Source of the DNA: Clostridia bacterium
Lineage (GTDB): Bacteria > Bacillota > Clostridia > Christensenellales > Aristaeellaceae
Direction: 5' to 3'
DNA: 64,000 bases
Assembly (NCBI GenBank): GCA_017448975.1
Contig: JAFSKN010000054.1
Span: 1 to 64,000 of the forward strand
Shown: piece after piece, positions 35,605 to 47,400 of the stretch
How the letters are laid out: each line of letters opens with the position of its first letter
Position numbering within the stretch: the stretch's first letter is position 1
Notes under the pieces: model-generated
Database searches by the model: none
What the model was told of the DNA's origin: nothing
Seen by the model: the letters and a program-made list of their open reading frames with translations, nothing else
Translations under genes and position numbers: made by a program

Positions 35605-37116
35605 TTATACGTCCAGCTCGGTCACTTCTTTGGGATACTCTCGCATTTCATCCGGGCCGTGGAGGGGATTCCAGACCTGGGCGAAGAAAGGATCGGCCTT
35701 GGCCCGGGCCCCGTAATTCCAGCTTTTGCGCTCACATTCCGGGCACCAGTGTCCGCCCTCCAGGATAAGCCTTGGGCTGGCGTCGAAGGTGTGGCCGAAG
35801 GCGCAGCGGAAGGTCTGCTTGCTCTGCCAGTCACCCTTTTCCATAGCTTCGCTCAGGCATTTGCCGCCCCGGAATTCTGCCGCGCCTTGCAGATCGGAAA
35901 GCGTCAATTCGTTTTCAGACTTGGATTCGTCGTAGCCGTGGTCGATGGGAATGACCTTGTCCCAATCGGTGAAGTGATCCATCTGGCTGGCCTTTTCAGG
36001 CAACGCTTCCCAGCGTTTGCGGCTGCCCCAGTAGGCGTCGATGTGGTCCTCCATGTTGGCGTCGATGAAATGTTTGGTGCCGTGCTGGCTGTTCAGGTGC
36101 TTTTTGAAGGTGCTTTTGATGATGGTCCCCATCAGCTTCTGCCCGCCCGGCAGCTTGCAGATGATCTTCCCAAAGGGCTTGGCCGCGCCGAGCTCTTTCA
36201 GATAGGCGTCGTAGAAATACTGCATGCTGTCGGAACGGAAATGCAGATAATTTTCCAGCTTGTCCGAATCCAGGTAATACTGGCCGTGGAAGTTCAGCGT
36301 GGCGTTGACCTTGGGATCGATGACGTAATCAATGTTTTTGATGCCGATTTCCCTGTACATGAGCTTGTACATGGTGTAGGTGTCCACCCGGCAGGATGGC
36401 CCGCCGCCGATGTTGTAAATGTGGCCCCAGAATTCCTCCGGCAGCGTACCGTTTTCCGTATAGGCGGCCAGATGGCACATGAGCCGGCCGCTGTCCCGGT
36501 CGGACACGTATTCCAGCACGTTGTCCAGGCAGTTGTGGAACTGGATGGCGTCCCGGACCTTCGCCATGGCCGGGCCCATGATGCCCGTCTGCCGGAGGCT
36601 GACCCAGTATTTCAGCCCGCTTTCAATCACGTACCGTTCCGCCGCGATCTTGGACACCGCGTAATAATCGAACATGCTGGGCTTGATGGGATCGCCCACC
36701 CGGCCCCAATGGATGGGCGGCATGCGGTCGCCGGTCTCCGCCACGGTGCCGATGTACACAAAGCGTGTAGTATCGTTCTGCCCCAGCCTTTTGACGGCTT
36801 CGATCAGGTTCCGGGTGCCGCCGAAATTGACCTCCATGGCCTTTTTCGGATGATAGTCCGCGGCGGGAGAAACGAAAGCGGCCACGTGCAGGATGAGATC
36901 GCAGCCCCGAACGGCATTTTCCACAAAGGCCGCGTCGGTCAGGTCGCCGAACAGGGTCTGCACCCTTTTGCTGTCCGCGTAGGGTTTCAGCCTTTCCCGG
37001 CAGCGTTCGGTGTCCAGATCCAGCGCGACGATCAGATAGCTTCCCCTGTCCTCCGCCATCTGCTTCAGGCTTTCCAGCCCCATGCCGCCCGCTGCGCCTG
37101 TCAATAATACCTTCAT
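35605..37116 (-). CDS. NAD-dependent epimerase/dehydratase with a C-terminal zinc-ribbon-like tail
   Basis: 503 residues from the ATG at 37116 (AAGGGTGA eight bases upstream; a second ATG at 37125 overlaps the upstream stop). Residues 1-330 are an extended SDR: VLLTGAAGGMG nucleotide loop, catalytic YAVSK near 170. The last 170 residues are additional. They contain the pattern C-x2-GH-x-F-x-A-S-P followed by GGHWCPEC, which looks like a treble-clef or zinc-ribbon unit, rare on such enzymes. Not a known rhamnose-pathway enzyme; oxidation, epimerisation or a rhamnosyl-derivative step is possible. Two bases or fewer separate it from the next oxidoreductase gene. Confidence 0.85.
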   Translation of the reverse strand: MKVLLTGAAGGMGLESLKQMAEDRGSYLIVALDLDTERCRERLKPYADSKRVQTLFGDLTDAAFVENAVRGCDLILHVAAFVSPAADYHPKKAMEVNFGGTRNLIEAVKRLGQNDTTRFVYIGTVAETGDRMPPIHWGRVGDPIKPSMFDYYAVSKIAAERYVIESGLKYWVSLRQTGIMGPAMAKVRDAIQFHNCLDNVLEYVSDRDSGRLMCHLAAYTENGTLPEEFWGHIYNIGGGPSCRVDTYTMYKLMYREIGIKNIDYVIDPKVNATLNFHGQYYLDSDKLENYLHFRSDSMQYFYDAYLKELGAAKPFGKIICKLPGGQKLMGTIIKSTFKKHLNSQHGTKHFIDANMEDHIDAYWGSRKRWEALPEKASQMDHFTDWDKVIPIDHGYDESKSENELTLSDLQGAAEFRGGKCLSEAMEKGDWQSKQTFRCAFGHTFDASPRLILEGGHWCPECERKSWNYGARAKADPFFAQVWNPLHGPDEMREYPKEVTELDV

Positions 37117-37117
37117 G

Positions 37118-38131
37118 TCATTCACCCTTCATGCCCAGCACCTGGGTTTTCTTCTCGATCACGGCCTTGCACAGCAGGATGGAATCCCCGATGGCGGCGT
37201 CGATATCATCGTCGGTAACGCCCAGAGCAGCGCATCCCTCGCTCTTGTCGATGAAAAGGTTGGAGCACATGATGTCCGCAAACTTCACCATGTGCAGCCC
37301 GCCCTGGATGCCCTTTTCCTTCTGCTCCTTCATGATCTTTTTGCAGCCCAGGGCGTACATCCAGGTGGGGATGGTGATGATCTTCTTGTCCGGGCAACCC
37401 AGGTATTTATGGACGATCCTGAGCAGCTCCTTCCAGGTCAGGTTATAGTACCCGATGGGATAGCATTTGCCGCCTTTGTTCCGCTCCAGTGCCCCGGCAA
37501 TGGCCTGGCCCACCTGATGCACCGTCACCATGGTAGAGCCGCCCCTGGGGTACATGGTTACGCCCTTCATGGCCATCACATTTTCCACCAGGAACACCCA
37601 CACCGGCTTGCGGCCCGGCTGGGTGCCGAAGATGTAAGGCAGCTCCAGCACGGCCACGTCCAGATCATTCCCCGCGAAGGCCATGGCGGCTTCCTCCTGG
37701 TCGATGCGGCTGCGGATGTAGGGGTGCCATTCCGTCAGCTTCTTTTCGGGCCATTTTTTTGCCGCGTAGGAGAAATAGGAGCCCAGGATCACCGCGTGCT
37801 TCACGCCGCATTCCTTGCACAGCGTCAGCAGCCGCTTCACGGGATCGATGTTGTACTTCTTGTACAGATCATAGATGGGCGCGGGGCCTTCCACCCGTTC
37901 GTCCACGCCCGCGGCGAACACGAAGCCCTCGCAGCCGGTGAGGTAAGCGCGCAGTTCGTCGTCGGTCATTTCCAGATAGTTGCCGTATTCGATCTTCATT
38001 TCCGGCGGCAGCACCGCGCCGGTGGGCAGCGGCGGCAGCGCGATGCTGGATACCTCGTGCCCCCGGGCGATCAGCTCCTTCGCCGCTTCGCTGCCCAGCA
38101 GGCCCGTTCCGCCGATCATAAATACTTTCAT
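37118..38131 (-). CDS. NAD(P)-dependent sugar epimerase/oxidoreductase-like protein
   Basis: 337 residues, Rossmann fold at the N-terminus (MIGGTGLLGSEAAKELIARGHEV). The active-site tyrosine region is unclear: LGSYFSYAAKKWPEK has a Y-x3-K-like arrangement, so it may be an atypical SDR. The family (NmrA-like or epimerase-like) is wide and function cannot be set. It is encoded between the rhamnosidase gene (18 bases upstream) and the zinc-tailed epimerase (1 base downstream). The two oxidoreductases are likely partners in one extra step on rhamnose or a rhamnoside. Confidence 0.83.
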   Translation of the reverse strand: MKVFMIGGTGLLGSEAAKELIARGHEVSSIALPPLPTGAVLPPEMKIEYGNYLEMTDDELRAYLTGCEGFVFAAGVDERVEGPAPIYDLYKKYNIDPVKRLLTLCKECGVKHAVILGSYFSYAAKKWPEKKLTEWHPYIRSRIDQEEAAMAFAGNDLDVAVLELPYIFGTQPGRKPVWVFLVENVMAMKGVTMYPRGGSTMVTVHQVGQAIAGALERNKGGKCYPIGYYNLTWKELLRIVHKYLGCPDKKIITIPTWMYALGCKKIMKEQKEKGIQGGLHMVKFADIMCSNLFIDKSEGCAALGVTDDDIDAAIGDSILLCKAVIEKKTQVLGMKGE

Positions 38132-38149
38132 TGGCTTTCCCTCCGTCTG

Positions 38150-40678
38150 TCAGATCGTATAGGTAGCAGTGCCGGTTTTCTGCACGCGTTCGCTGCCGTC
38201 GGGCAGGCGCACCAGGGCTTCGCAGTTGACGGGCACGGCGACGGTGAACACGGTCTTTCCGTTTTTCTTTTCCCAGCCGCTTTCCACGGTGCCGTAGATG
38301 CTGTCGTAGCGCGCTTTGGCACAGGTCAGGCGTCCGCCGGGACGCGGGGCGATGAGGAAGCGGTTCTCGCCGCCCACCCGGATGCCACAGCAGGTATCGA
38401 ACAGCCACTCGCAGACCGCACCCTTGGAATAGTGGTTCAGGGAACAGATGCCGCTGTCGGATTTGGGGCCTTCCCAGCCCTCCCAGATGGTCATGGCGCC
38501 GGATTTGGGCATGGACAGCCAGCCGGGAATTTCCTCGTTTTCCAGCAGCCGGTAGGCGTATTCGATGTCCATGTCCGCAAGCACGTAGAGGATCAGGGGC
38601 GTGGAGAGGAAGCCCGTGCCCAGCCGCCACCGGTAATTGTCCAGCGCCCGGATCAGCCGCTTTTTCGCAAAGGCGGTCTGCTCATCATTCAGCAAATCCA
38701 TGTACAGGGGACGCACCAGCTTGGCCTGGCGGTCCGTGTCCAGGGTGAACTTCGGTTTCGTCACCATTTCCTGATAGGCCCGCTTCGCGCCTTCGGAATA
38801 TTCCCGCAGCTCCGCAATGGGCTCGGTTTTCCCCAGCACCTCGCAGATGTCTGCCATGATGCCCAGCACCCAGGCGGTGTAAGCGGTGGATTCCTCGGGA
38901 TGCGGTTCGGCAAAGTCCGTCCAGACGAAAGCCCGCACGTCCTTGGGCTCCGCCCACTCGCCGTAGGACTGGCCCGCGTTGACGGCGTATTTCCGGTTGG
39001 CGTGGGAGATGCCCAAAGGCTTTGCGTAAATGCCGCCCGGCTTGCCGCAGCGGGAGATCATGAACTTCGCGTAGCGCAGCATCCGGTCGAAATTGTCTTC
39101 CAGGATGCGCCTGTCGCCGTATTTCTGATAAAAGCGCCAGGGCATCAGGATGCCCACGTCCGCCCAGCCCACGGAGCCGTTCATGGTCCACATGAACCAG
39201 TCCTCGTTGGCATAAGGCGCGATCTGGGGCAGCTTGCCGTTCTTCCACTGCCGGTCGAAGACGTCCCGCAGGTGCTTCCGGGCAAAGGCGGCGTAATCCG
39301 AAAGGAAGCTGGCCGTGCCGAAAAACACCTGGCTGTCGCCGGTCCAGCCCATGCGCTCCCGGGTGGGGCAGTCGGAAGGAATGTCGGTGGAATTGGATTT
39401 CAGCGACCATTCCGTGGCTTGATAGAACCGGTTGATCAGCTCGTTGGAGCAATCGAAGGAGGAGGTGAAGGGAAAATCCGAATACAGGGCGATTTGCGTG
39501 AAATCATCCAATTCAAAGGGAATATCCGTTTCGATCAGGGCGTACTGGAACCCGCCGTAGAAGAACTTTGGCTTGTACTCGTTGAGCCCTTCCCGGCAGG
39601 TATAGGTAAACTCCTGCAGCGGTGACGCTTTTCCCTTGGTGACGCACTGGATGTTCTTCTGGGTGAACTCTCCCGCGTCGTCCAGCATTTCGCCCAGGCG
39701 GATATGGATTTGCTGCCCCTTGCGGGCATTCAGCCGGAAAGCAAGATACCCGCACAGATTCTGGGGGAATTTCAGCACAGTCTTTCTGCTGGGGGTAGTA
39801 ATCTTTTCGACGGGCTTGAATTGCTCATGCTCCGTCACAAACGCATTATTGGAGGCGGTCAGGGGCACGTTCAGAGGGCTCGGCTTCGCCTTGCCGGAAT
39901 AGCTCGGTTCCCGGTTTGCGTCTACGATCTCGCCGTCCTCGTTGTCGGCGAGGCGGATGGGGCCGTCATTGGACCACTGCCAGCTTTCATCCGTCCCGGT
40001 GACCTGCGTTTTGCCGTCTACACCGGTGATTTCCAGCTGCGCGATGAGGCGGGTGACGGTGCCGTAGGTGCAGGTACGGCCCTTCGCGCCGCTGCTGCCG
40101 CGGTACCAGCCGTCGGCCAGCTCCGCCGTCAGAACGTTCTCGCCGCTCCGGATCATGTCCGTCACGTCGTAGGTCTGATACTGGATCCGCTTGTGATAAT
40201 CCGTGGAGCCGGGGGCAAGAATGAAGTTTCCCACGCGCTCCCCGTTGATCCGGGCTTCGTATTCGCCGCAGGCGGAGATGTACAGCCGGGCCTGCTTCAC
40301 GTCCCCGGCAGAGAACGCCTTGCGGAAGCAGTCCACCGGATAGCGTTCCTTCTTCTTCGGCTGATAATTCCCGGTGATCCATTGGGCCTTCCACGCGGAA
40401 ATGCCCATCTCGAAGAACGCTTCGCTCCAGTCTCCGGGCTCGTCGTTCTCATCCCACAGGCAAACCTTCCAGTTCACCCGCTCCCGATCGGAAAGCTCCT
40501 TGGGATAATCCGCGTGCATGGAGGAGGACGTCACCTTGCCGCTGTCCCATTTTTCGGTGACGATCCGGTAGGCGGTCTGCTTCTGTCCGCCCTCACAGAT
40601 CCATTGGAGGCGGGGAGAACGGATGTCGATGCCCAGCGGGTTTTCCAGGTATTCGGTTCTCAGTCGAATTGCTTTCAT
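38150..40678 (-). CDS. GH78 alpha-L-rhamnosidase
   Basis: 842 residues with the usual GH78 order: N-terminal beta-sandwich domains (about 1-330), the bacterial rhamnosidase concanavalin-like linker domain, the (alpha/alpha)6 catalytic barrel (about 400-750) and a C-terminal beta-domain. The catalytic acid segment is [15 protein letters not shown] near 445, and WEGWEG lies near 715. It removes terminal alpha-L-rhamnose by inversion. No signal peptide, so it works on imported rhamnosides. The start overlaps the symporter stop by four bases. Confidence 0.96.
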   Translation of the reverse strand: MKAIRLRTEYLENPLGIDIRSPRLQWICEGGQKQTAYRIVTEKWDSGKVTSSSMHADYPKELSDRERVNWKVCLWDENDEPGDWSEAFFEMGISAWKAQWITGNYQPKKKERYPVDCFRKAFSAGDVKQARLYISACGEYEARINGERVGNFILAPGSTDYHKRIQYQTYDVTDMIRSGENVLTAELADGWYRGSSGAKGRTCTYGTVTRLIAQLEITGVDGKTQVTGTDESWQWSNDGPIRLADNEDGEIVDANREPSYSGKAKPSPLNVPLTASNNAFVTEHEQFKPVEKITTPSRKTVLKFPQNLCGYLAFRLNARKGQQIHIRLGEMLDDAGEFTQKNIQCVTKGKASPLQEFTYTCREGLNEYKPKFFYGGFQYALIETDIPFELDDFTQIALYSDFPFTSSFDCSNELINRFYQATEWSLKSNSTDIPSDCPTRERMGWTGDSQVFFGTASFLSDYAAFARKHLRDVFDRQWKNGKLPQIAPYANEDWFMWTMNGSVGWADVGILMPWRFYQKYGDRRILEDNFDRMLRYAKFMISRCGKPGGIYAKPLGISHANRKYAVNAGQSYGEWAEPKDVRAFVWTDFAEPHPEESTAYTAWVLGIMADICEVLGKTEPIAELREYSEGAKRAYQEMVTKPKFTLDTDRQAKLVRPLYMDLLNDEQTAFAKKRLIRALDNYRWRLGTGFLSTPLILYVLADMDIEYAYRLLENEEIPGWLSMPKSGAMTIWEGWEGPKSDSGICSLNHYSKGAVCEWLFDTCCGIRVGGENRFLIAPRPGGRLTCAKARYDSIYGTVESGWEKKNGKTVFTVAVPVNCEALVRLPDGSERVQKTGTATYTI

Positions 40679-42195
40679 TCAGCAGTCCTCCTCGCCTTGA
40701 TCTCTTCCTGCTCCCTGGCGATATTCTTTTCCACATTGATAAACCACAGGATGACAGCCAGAATGATTCCGGTAAACACTTCCAGTCCAACGAAAGCGAT
40801 GGTGATCATGCCGTTTACACCGGTGGGCTGCTGCATGGCCACAGTAAGCACACCGTCCGCGGCGGGCTTCAGGCTTTCCAGCGCCACCTGGGCTGTCCAT
40901 CCGTTTGCCGCCAGGGTGGAGGCGGCTTCCGTAACGCTGCCGGCAGTGATGGGGGCGATATAACCGGAGGTGGCCAGCATCCAGTTAAAGACGCCGGTCA
41001 TGATACCGACCATAGCGACCGCGATGATGTTATAAATACTCATGGCCGCGCCGTCCATGCGGATGTTCTTTTTCCATTCCAGATGATCCAGGCAGTCGGC
41101 AAACAGGGCCATAAACACGTAAGCGCAGGGCAGGCCGCCGATGTTCTTGATAAACTGACCGACAAGGACGATGATCAGGCTGGTTGGGAACAGCCAGCAG
41201 ATCAGGCTGCCGAGGGCGTACAGCAGGAATCCCACCATGGTCACGTTCCGCTTCCCAAACTTCTTGGCCAGCGGCCAGACGGCAAAAATGCCGATGCCCA
41301 TCGGCACGCCGCCGATCACCGAAACCAGCATCTGCGTAATGCCGTCGTTGTAGGTGCCCAGCACATAATTGCAATAGTAAACCAACCCGAGATTTTTCAG
41401 CGTGGTGCCGATCGTGTAGACCAGGAAATAGACATACATGAGCACCATGTATTTGTCCGTGAACAGGATTTTGATCTGCTGCCTGAACGGAAGCTGGCTT
41501 TTCGTCTCCCTCTCCCCGGCGTTTTCCTCGGTCACGCGCTCCTTGGTGAAGAAGTATTCCAGCAGCGTCAGCGGCAGCGCGATGATGGACAGGATGGCCA
41601 TCAGCGTGATCCATTTGGATTTATCCACGCCGATCATCGGCATGATCACCATGGGGAATACCAGCGCCACCAGAATGCCGCTCATCATGATGGTGGTGAT
41701 CTGATTGAACACGGAAAGCCCGCCGCGGGCAGTCCCGTCGCGGGTGGAAAGGGGCACCATCAGGTTGTGGCTCATGTTGAAGATGGTATAGGCGAAGGAA
41801 TAGAACAGGTTGTATGAGATCATCACCCAGATCGCCTTGACCGTATCGCTCCCCTCGGGAACGGTAAACAGCAGGATGGCGGTGATCGGCACCAGAATGG
41901 CGGACAGCAGCAGCCAGGGACGGGCCTTGCCCTCTTTCGTTTTCGTCCTGTCGATCACCTGGCCCATCAGGATATTGGTGATGGCGTCGATCACCTTGGA
42001 CACGATGGGGAAGATGGTCAGGAACATGCCGCCCCACAGCGGGGTCAGATTCAGCACGTCCGTGTAGTAGACGTTCAGATAAGTGGCCAGGACGGCGTTG
42101 AGCAGCAGCGCCCCGGCGGGGCCCAGCAGATAGCCCAGCCATTTTTCCTTCTTGCTGACCTCCGGTGTTCTGACGAGACTTGCGGGCAGTTTCAT
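40675..42195 (-). CDS. GPH-family sugar:cation symporter (MelB-like)
   Basis: 506 residues with 12 membrane segments. Features of the glycoside-pentoside-hexuronide family: [12 protein letters not shown], the loop [20 protein letters not shown] after helix 2, and the corresponding [10 protein letters not shown]. It presumably brings rhamnose-containing di- or oligosaccharides into the cell with sodium or protons, since the rhamnosidase and GH3 encoded on either side are cytoplasmic. It begins one base after the GH3 stop. Confidence 0.93.
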   Translation of the reverse strand: MKLPASLVRTPEVSKKEKWLGYLLGPAGALLLNAVLATYLNVYYTDVLNLTPLWGGMFLTIFPIVSKVIDAITNILMGQVIDRTKTKEGKARPWLLLSAILVPITAILLFTVPEGSDTVKAIWVMISYNLFYSFAYTIFNMSHNLMVPLSTRDGTARGGLSVFNQITTIMMSGILVALVFPMVIMPMIGVDKSKWITLMAILSIIALPLTLLEYFFTKERVTEENAGERETKSQLPFRQQIKILFTDKYMVLMYVYFLVYTIGTTLKNLGLVYYCNYVLGTYNDGITQMLVSVIGGVPMGIGIFAVWPLAKKFGKRNVTMVGFLLYALGSLICWLFPTSLIIVLVGQFIKNIGGLPCAYVFMALFADCLDHLEWKKNIRMDGAAMSIYNIIAVAMVGIMTGVFNWMLATSGYIAPITAGSVTEAASTLAANGWTAQVALESLKPAADGVLTVAMQQPTGVNGMITIAFVGLEVFTGIILAVILWFINVEKNIAREQEEIKARRTAE

Positions 42196-42196
42196 T

Positions 42197-44329
42197 TCAG
42201 TTCTCCTCCTTCGGCAGTTTCGGTACCCTGATCTTTTGCATAAAGCAGCGAGCGCCTTTGATGAGGTGTCCGTTGGTGAGTTCGACGAAGCCCTGCGCGA
42301 AATTGTACGGCATGGACTTGCCGGCGGTCATGCTCATGGAGCGGGGGGAATTGCTCTCTAAAATGCGTTTCAGGAACTGCGCTCCCTTGCGCTTGTTCTC
42401 TTTCTCCGGGCCTTCCGGCATTTTCTCCGCTTCTTTCGCCTGCTTTTTCGCCACGGACAGCACGGCATTGTACAGGATGCGGCCCATGAAGCTCTGCTTC
42501 AGGTCTGTAAAACGGGACTCCATCGTTACCGGGAAACGCGGCGGATCACCCTGAACCGTATAGCTGTCGGAATACGCAGTCTCCGGCTCCGGTTCCACCG
42601 TGAGCGTCACGGTTTGGGATTCGCCTGGCTTCAGATACACCTTTTGAAAGCCCTTCAATTCGCCGTCTACATAGAGCTGAGCGACCTCCGCGCCGTACCG
42701 GCCGCCGGTATTCGTGATGGTCTGCGCGTACTGCGTTCCGTCTTTCATCCACTCGGTTTTCTCAAAGACGGTGTAGCTCAGTCCGAAGCCGAAGGGGAAG
42801 CGGACCGGGATGCCGTGCTTGTGATAATAACGGTAGCCGACCTCTGTGCCCTCGCTGTAAATCTCATTCACGCCCTTGCCGAAGGTTTCGGCGCTGGGCA
42901 CGTCCTCATATTTCAGCGGCCAGGTCTCGGCCAGCTTGCCGGAGGGGTTCTTTTCGCCGAAAAGCAGCTGATAAGCCGCCGTGCCGCCGTTCTGCCCGGG
43001 CAGGTACATGTTGAGGATGGCGCCGACCCTGTCGCAGAAGGGAAGCTCCACCGGGGAGCCGCCGAAAAGCACCACGACCACTTTTTTCCCGCTTTCGCAC
43101 AGCGCGTCGATCTCCCGCAGCTGCTTTTCCGGCAGGCGCATGTGCTCCCGGTCGCCGCCCTCGGATTCATATTCGTCGGTGAGGCCCGCGAAAACGAGGA
43201 TCACGTCGGCTTCTTCCAGCGGCACAGACCGGACGCCACGCTGCACGAAGGCGTCCTTCGGGGTCGTGACCTGGGTCGGGTGGATCATGGAGCTGCCCGC
43301 TCCTTGATAGCGCATGTTTTCAAACAGCCCGCCCGCGATGTGCAGCTTTTCTTTCCCGCTCAGCGGCAGCACGCCGTCGTTCTTCATCAGCACGGCGCAG
43401 TCCGCGGCGATTTCAGCCGCCAGGGCATGATGCGCGTCCCAGTCCACCGGCGATGGATCGGCGGGCTTTGCATACGCGTCGATCCAGCGCAGGATGTTGC
43501 GGCAGGCTTTGTCCAGGTCCTCCATGGGCAGCGTGCCGTCCGCCGCGGCATCCAGGATACACCGGCGGCAGATGGCCGTGTCGCCGGGCATCTCCAGATC
43601 AAGACCGGCTTTCAGCCCCGCCACGCGGTCATGCACGGCGCCCCAGTCCGTCATCACCACGCCGTCAAAGCCCCATTCGCTGCGGAGCACGTCGGTTAGG
43701 AGCCATTTGTTCTCCGAGCAGAAGGTCCCGTTGATCCGGTTGTAGGCGCACATCACGGTGGCGGGCCTGGCGTGCTTCACGACGTATTCAAAGGGCTTCA
43801 GGTAGATTTCTCGCATGGTTTTTTCCGAGGCGACGGAATTGCCCATGAAGCGGTAATTCTCGCTGTTGTTCAGGGCGAAGTGCTTGAGGGAAACGCCCAC
43901 GCCTTCGCTCTGCACGCCCTCCACCTCCGCCGCGCCCATCACGCCGGAGAGCAGCGGGTCTTCCGAAAAATACTCGAAATTCCGCCCGCAGAGGGGATTC
44001 CGCTTGATGTTGACCCCGGGGCCCAGCAGCGTGTGGACACCGTAATGCCTGCATTCCTTCGCGATGGCCCGGCCCATTTTCCTCAGGTTCTCCGGGTTCC
44101 AGCCCGAGGCGGTGCAGGCCGCCGTCGGGAACGCCGTGGAAGGCTCGGACTGGCTTACGCCGTTGTCGCCGCTGCCGATCTGCTTGCGCAGGCCGTGGGG
44201 GCCGTCCGACATGCAAAGGCCCGGTATTCCCAAACGCGGGATGGGATTCGTATACATGAAATCCGTGCCGGAAACCAGCGCGGCCTTTTCCTCCACGGTC
44301 ATCTGGCGGATGATGCGATTCACATCCAA
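42197..44329 (-). CDS. GH3 beta-glycosidase (cytoplasmic)
   Basis: 710 residues in the normal GH3 order: (beta/alpha)8 barrel, alpha/beta sandwich, then a fibronectin III-like domain. The nucleophile aspartate is in [10 protein letters not shown] near 235; KHFALNNSE and SDGPHGLRK are family blocks. Beta-glucosidase, beta-xylosidase or rhamnogalacturonan beta-galactosidase-like roles are possible. No signal peptide. First gene of the rhamnose operon, behind a promoter with an AraC-type operator, so it likely removes the sugar attached to rhamnose in the imported compound. Confidence 0.93.
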   Translation of the reverse strand: MDVNRIIRQMTVEEKAALVSGTDFMYTNPIPRLGIPGLCMSDGPHGLRKQIGSGDNGVSQSEPSTAFPTAACTASGWNPENLRKMGRAIAKECRHYGVHTLLGPGVNIKRNPLCGRNFEYFSEDPLLSGVMGAAEVEGVQSEGVGVSLKHFALNNSENYRFMGNSVASEKTMREIYLKPFEYVVKHARPATVMCAYNRINGTFCSENKWLLTDVLRSEWGFDGVVMTDWGAVHDRVAGLKAGLDLEMPGDTAICRRCILDAAADGTLPMEDLDKACRNILRWIDAYAKPADPSPVDWDAHHALAAEIAADCAVLMKNDGVLPLSGKEKLHIAGGLFENMRYQGAGSSMIHPTQVTTPKDAFVQRGVRSVPLEEADVILVFAGLTDEYESEGGDREHMRLPEKQLREIDALCESGKKVVVVLFGGSPVELPFCDRVGAILNMYLPGQNGGTAAYQLLFGEKNPSGKLAETWPLKYEDVPSAETFGKGVNEIYSEGTEVGYRYYHKHGIPVRFPFGFGLSYTVFEKTEWMKDGTQYAQTITNTGGRYGAEVAQLYVDGELKGFQKVYLKPGESQTVTLTVEPEPETAYSDSYTVQGDPPRFPVTMESRFTDLKQSFMGRILYNAVLSVAKKQAKEAEKMPEGPEKENKRKGAQFLKRILESNSPRSMSMTAGKSMPYNFAQGFVELTNGHLIKGARCFMQKIRVPKLPKEEN

Positions 44330-44363
44330 CGCCGGCCACCTCCATCCTGAATCCTATGGACTG

Positions 44364-44392
44364 ATTATATCATGCAATCTGCTCTGCGTATT
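44364..44392 (-). promoter_or_regulatory. Promoter of the rhamnose operon
   Basis: TATAAT (44369-44364) with a poor -35 (AATACG, 44392-44387) at 17 bases. A weak -35 next to an operator suggests activator-dependent transcription. Confidence 0.55.
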
Positions 44393-44397
44393 ACACA

Positions 44398-44425
44398 TTT
44401 GTCGTGTATTATTGATATTTGTCTC
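44398..44425. promoter_or_regulatory. AraC-type operator, copy 1
   Basis: 28 bases matching 49645-49672 at 24 positions. TTTGTC occurs twice in the same direction with starts 20 bases apart, two helical turns, as expected for an AraC-family dimer. It ends five bases upstream of the -35 of the rhamnose operon. Confidence 0.65.
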
Positions 44426-44434
44426 TAAAGAGGA

Positions 44435-44467
44435 GCTCCCTTCCCACATGGATCGCGGGAAGGGAGC
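44435..44467 (-). terminator. Terminator of the large GH3 gene
   Basis: Perfect 11-base arms, GCTCCCTTCCC (44435-44445) and GGGAAGGGAGC (44457-44467), then TCCTCTTT on the minus strand. Confidence 0.7.
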
Positions 44468-44477
44468 GAAAGGGGGA

Positions 44478-47400
44478 TTACGGTTCATCCACCAGCACGA
44501 TCACCGCGTTCTGGAGGAAGGCCGCAGGCACGGCGGAGCCGTATTCCGCGATGACGTCGTTGATGTTGGAAGTATAGGAAGCGCCTTCCACGGTCAGGTC
44601 GCCGTTGGCGATGTAGGGCAGCGGCTCACCCTTCACAGTGAGCGCCTGACCCTTGGCGGCCGTCACGGCTTCGCCGTTCAGGGTGACTTCGGCCTGGTTG
44701 TTACGGCAGCCGGAGGAAGCCACGGCGCCGGGGTCGGCAAAGATCAGCTGCACGATGCAGTAGGGCACGTTGGTGCTGCCGATCACCTGACCAACGTAGA
44801 CCTTACCCTGATCGGGATCCAGCTGAAGATCGGTGGCGATCTCCGCCTTCAGCGTGTTGTTTTCCGCCACCTGATAGCGCTGGGAGCCGGTCAGGCCGCC
44901 GATGGAGACAGTCGACGCACCTGCGGGTTTCACCACGCGTACATTGATCGTGCCAGTATAAGTGCCGTTCGTCTGGGTGGTGTTGGTGCCGCCCATGCCG
45001 CCCACGTTCACCACCAGTTCAGTGTCGGTGAGTGCCTGGCTTCTGTCCTCGATGTTGACGTTCAGTTCATAGGTCGCGCTGTTTCCGTCCATGAAGGCGT
45101 AGCCTTCGCCCAGCATCGCGCCCACATAGTATTCGCCGCCGTGGGAGCGGACAGGCTCGCCATTCAGGGTAATCTTTGCATCGGTGACTGTGCAGCCCGT
45201 GATCGTGTCGCTCCAGCCGCCTGCCACCAGGGCGCTGGCGGCGGCCCAGGCGCTGGCCCTGCTTTGGGCGGCGGAATCGCTGGCATTCACAATCACGGAA
45301 GGTTCGGTCACGGTGATATGGGCAAGCGTGCTGCCGATATCGAATCCGGCGACCACTGCCGCGTAGGGGGTGGCGTCGCCGTCGGATGTCACGTTGACAA
45401 GGGGATAATCAAACACCAGGTCGCAGACCTCAGCCTTGGCCATGGCGCCGAAGAAGGCAGCCTCGCTGCCGGAGTAAGTGCCGTCGTTGCGCCACACGGC
45501 GTTTTCGGTGCCCTCCATAGCGGCCACGTCCGCCAGCCAGTTTCCGATGGTCAGGCCGCTGATGGTGTGGCCCGCGCCATCCAGCGTGCCGCGGAAGGCG
45601 TAAGTCCAGTAAGGCGCGTTGACGGTCTCATAATTGGAGAAGTACATACCGACGGGAATCCACTGGCGGCCGGAAAGGTCGATGTCCTCCGCCAGCACGT
45701 ACCAGCCGTACAGGTCTTCGCCCAATGCCTGAAGCTCTTCCGCGGTATGGATATACACGGGCGCCACCCAGCGGGCGTAGACGGTGACAGTAGCCCCGTC
45801 CGTGCTCTCCAGGCTGTCGATGGCCGTGCCCGCGCCGCCGTAAAGGCTGGACGCGCCCGCCGGGACTTCATAGGGAGAAACGCCCAGGATCAGGTCATCT
45901 CTGGTGACGTTGGGCCGGGTCTGCCAGCCGGCAAAATGGAAGCCCTCCTTCACGGGAATTTCGACCTCCGGGAGGACGGAGGCGTCCGCGGTCTCGACGG
46001 TCTGATAGACGATGCCTTCGGCGTCGGTGTAGATGACGGTGTAGGTCACAGGCTGCGCACTTTCAGCAGTGGGCGCGGGTTCGCCCACTTCCAGCTTCGG
46101 ATGGCAGACGGTCTGGGTGTTGGGATCCTTGACCTCGCAGCTCCAGACGCCGTTCGCCAGGGTCACGGCGATGTCCTCGCCGGATTCGGGATGCAGCGCA
46201 AGTTCGGTATCGCTGACGCGCTCCCAGGCGCCGGACTGGGCCTCGATACCCTTGTATTCCTCGCTGTAGTCATAGGCGACGGTGAACGTGCCGTCCGCGT
46301 TGATCGCCACATGGCAGCCCAGCCAGAAATCAGCCAGGTCGTAGAGTTCCATGCCGGTCTCCGGCGTAATGGCCGGTGCGGCGGATTCCGCAGCGGGGAC
46401 TTCCAGTTTCGGATGACACACCGTCTGCGTGTTGGGATCCTTGACCTCGCAGCTCCAGACGCCGTCCGCCAGGGTCACGGCGATGGCGTCACCGGTTTCG
46501 GGCTTCAGCGTCAGCCCGGTATCGCTGACGCGCTCCCAGACGCCGGTCTGGGCCACGACGCCCGCATAGTCGGCGCTGTAATCGTAGGCGACGGCAAAGG
46601 TATGATCCGCATTGATGTTCACATGGCAGCCAAGCCAGCCGTCCGCCAGCTCGTAGAGCTCCAAGCCGTTTTCGGGGCTGACGGCAGCGGCGGTTTCTTC
46701 CGCGGCGGCCTCGGCCTTCGGATGGCATACCGTGTGGGTGTTGGGCTCGGTCACTTCGCATTTCCACGCGCCGTTATCCAATGTCACCGGGATGTCTTCG
46801 CCGGATTCGGGATGCAGGGTGATGGCGGTATCGGAAACCTGCTCCCAGGCACCGGTCATGGAGACGATGCCGTTGCTGTCGCCGCCGTAGTCGAAAGCGA
46901 CGGAGAAAGTATTGTCTTCCTTCAGATAAACGTGGCAGCCCAGCCAGCCGTCCGCCAGGTCGTAAAGCTCCATGCCGCCGGCGGCTGCCGTTTCCGCCGT
47001 TTCCACGGGGGCGGCTTCCTTGACGGGATAAGCCAGATCGGGATTCACCCACATGGCGGCGCTGTTGGCCTGGGTGTACAGGATGTTGTGGCAGGCTTCC
47101 CGCATGGCGATCTGCGCAGTGTTGCTGGAAGTGTCCAGCGTCGCGCCCATGAGGCAGAGCATCATATCGTTGCCGGAGCGGATCGCCAGGTTGGGGTCCA
47201 TCCAGTCGATGTTGGCCATGGCGGAGTCGGTCACCACCATGCCGGTGAAGCCCCATTCGCCCCGCAGCACGTCGGTGATCAGCGGGCGGGAAGCGCCGGC
47301 CCAGGTCGTGCCCAGATAGCTGTAGCTGGACATGATGGCCGCGGTTTTGCCTTCCTTCACCGTGATTTCAAAGGGGCGGAAATACACCTCGCGCATGGCT

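Noticed and set aside
34747..39625. Long plus-strand frames opposite rhaB, the oxidoreductases and the rhamnosidase
   Set aside because: Antisense shadows of GC-rich genes; the minus-strand products are all clear family members.
46095..46976. Tandem repeats that at first look array-like (CRISPR or satellite)
   Set aside because: They are 261-base coding repeats in one frame with alanine-rich linkers, so a protein domain repeat.
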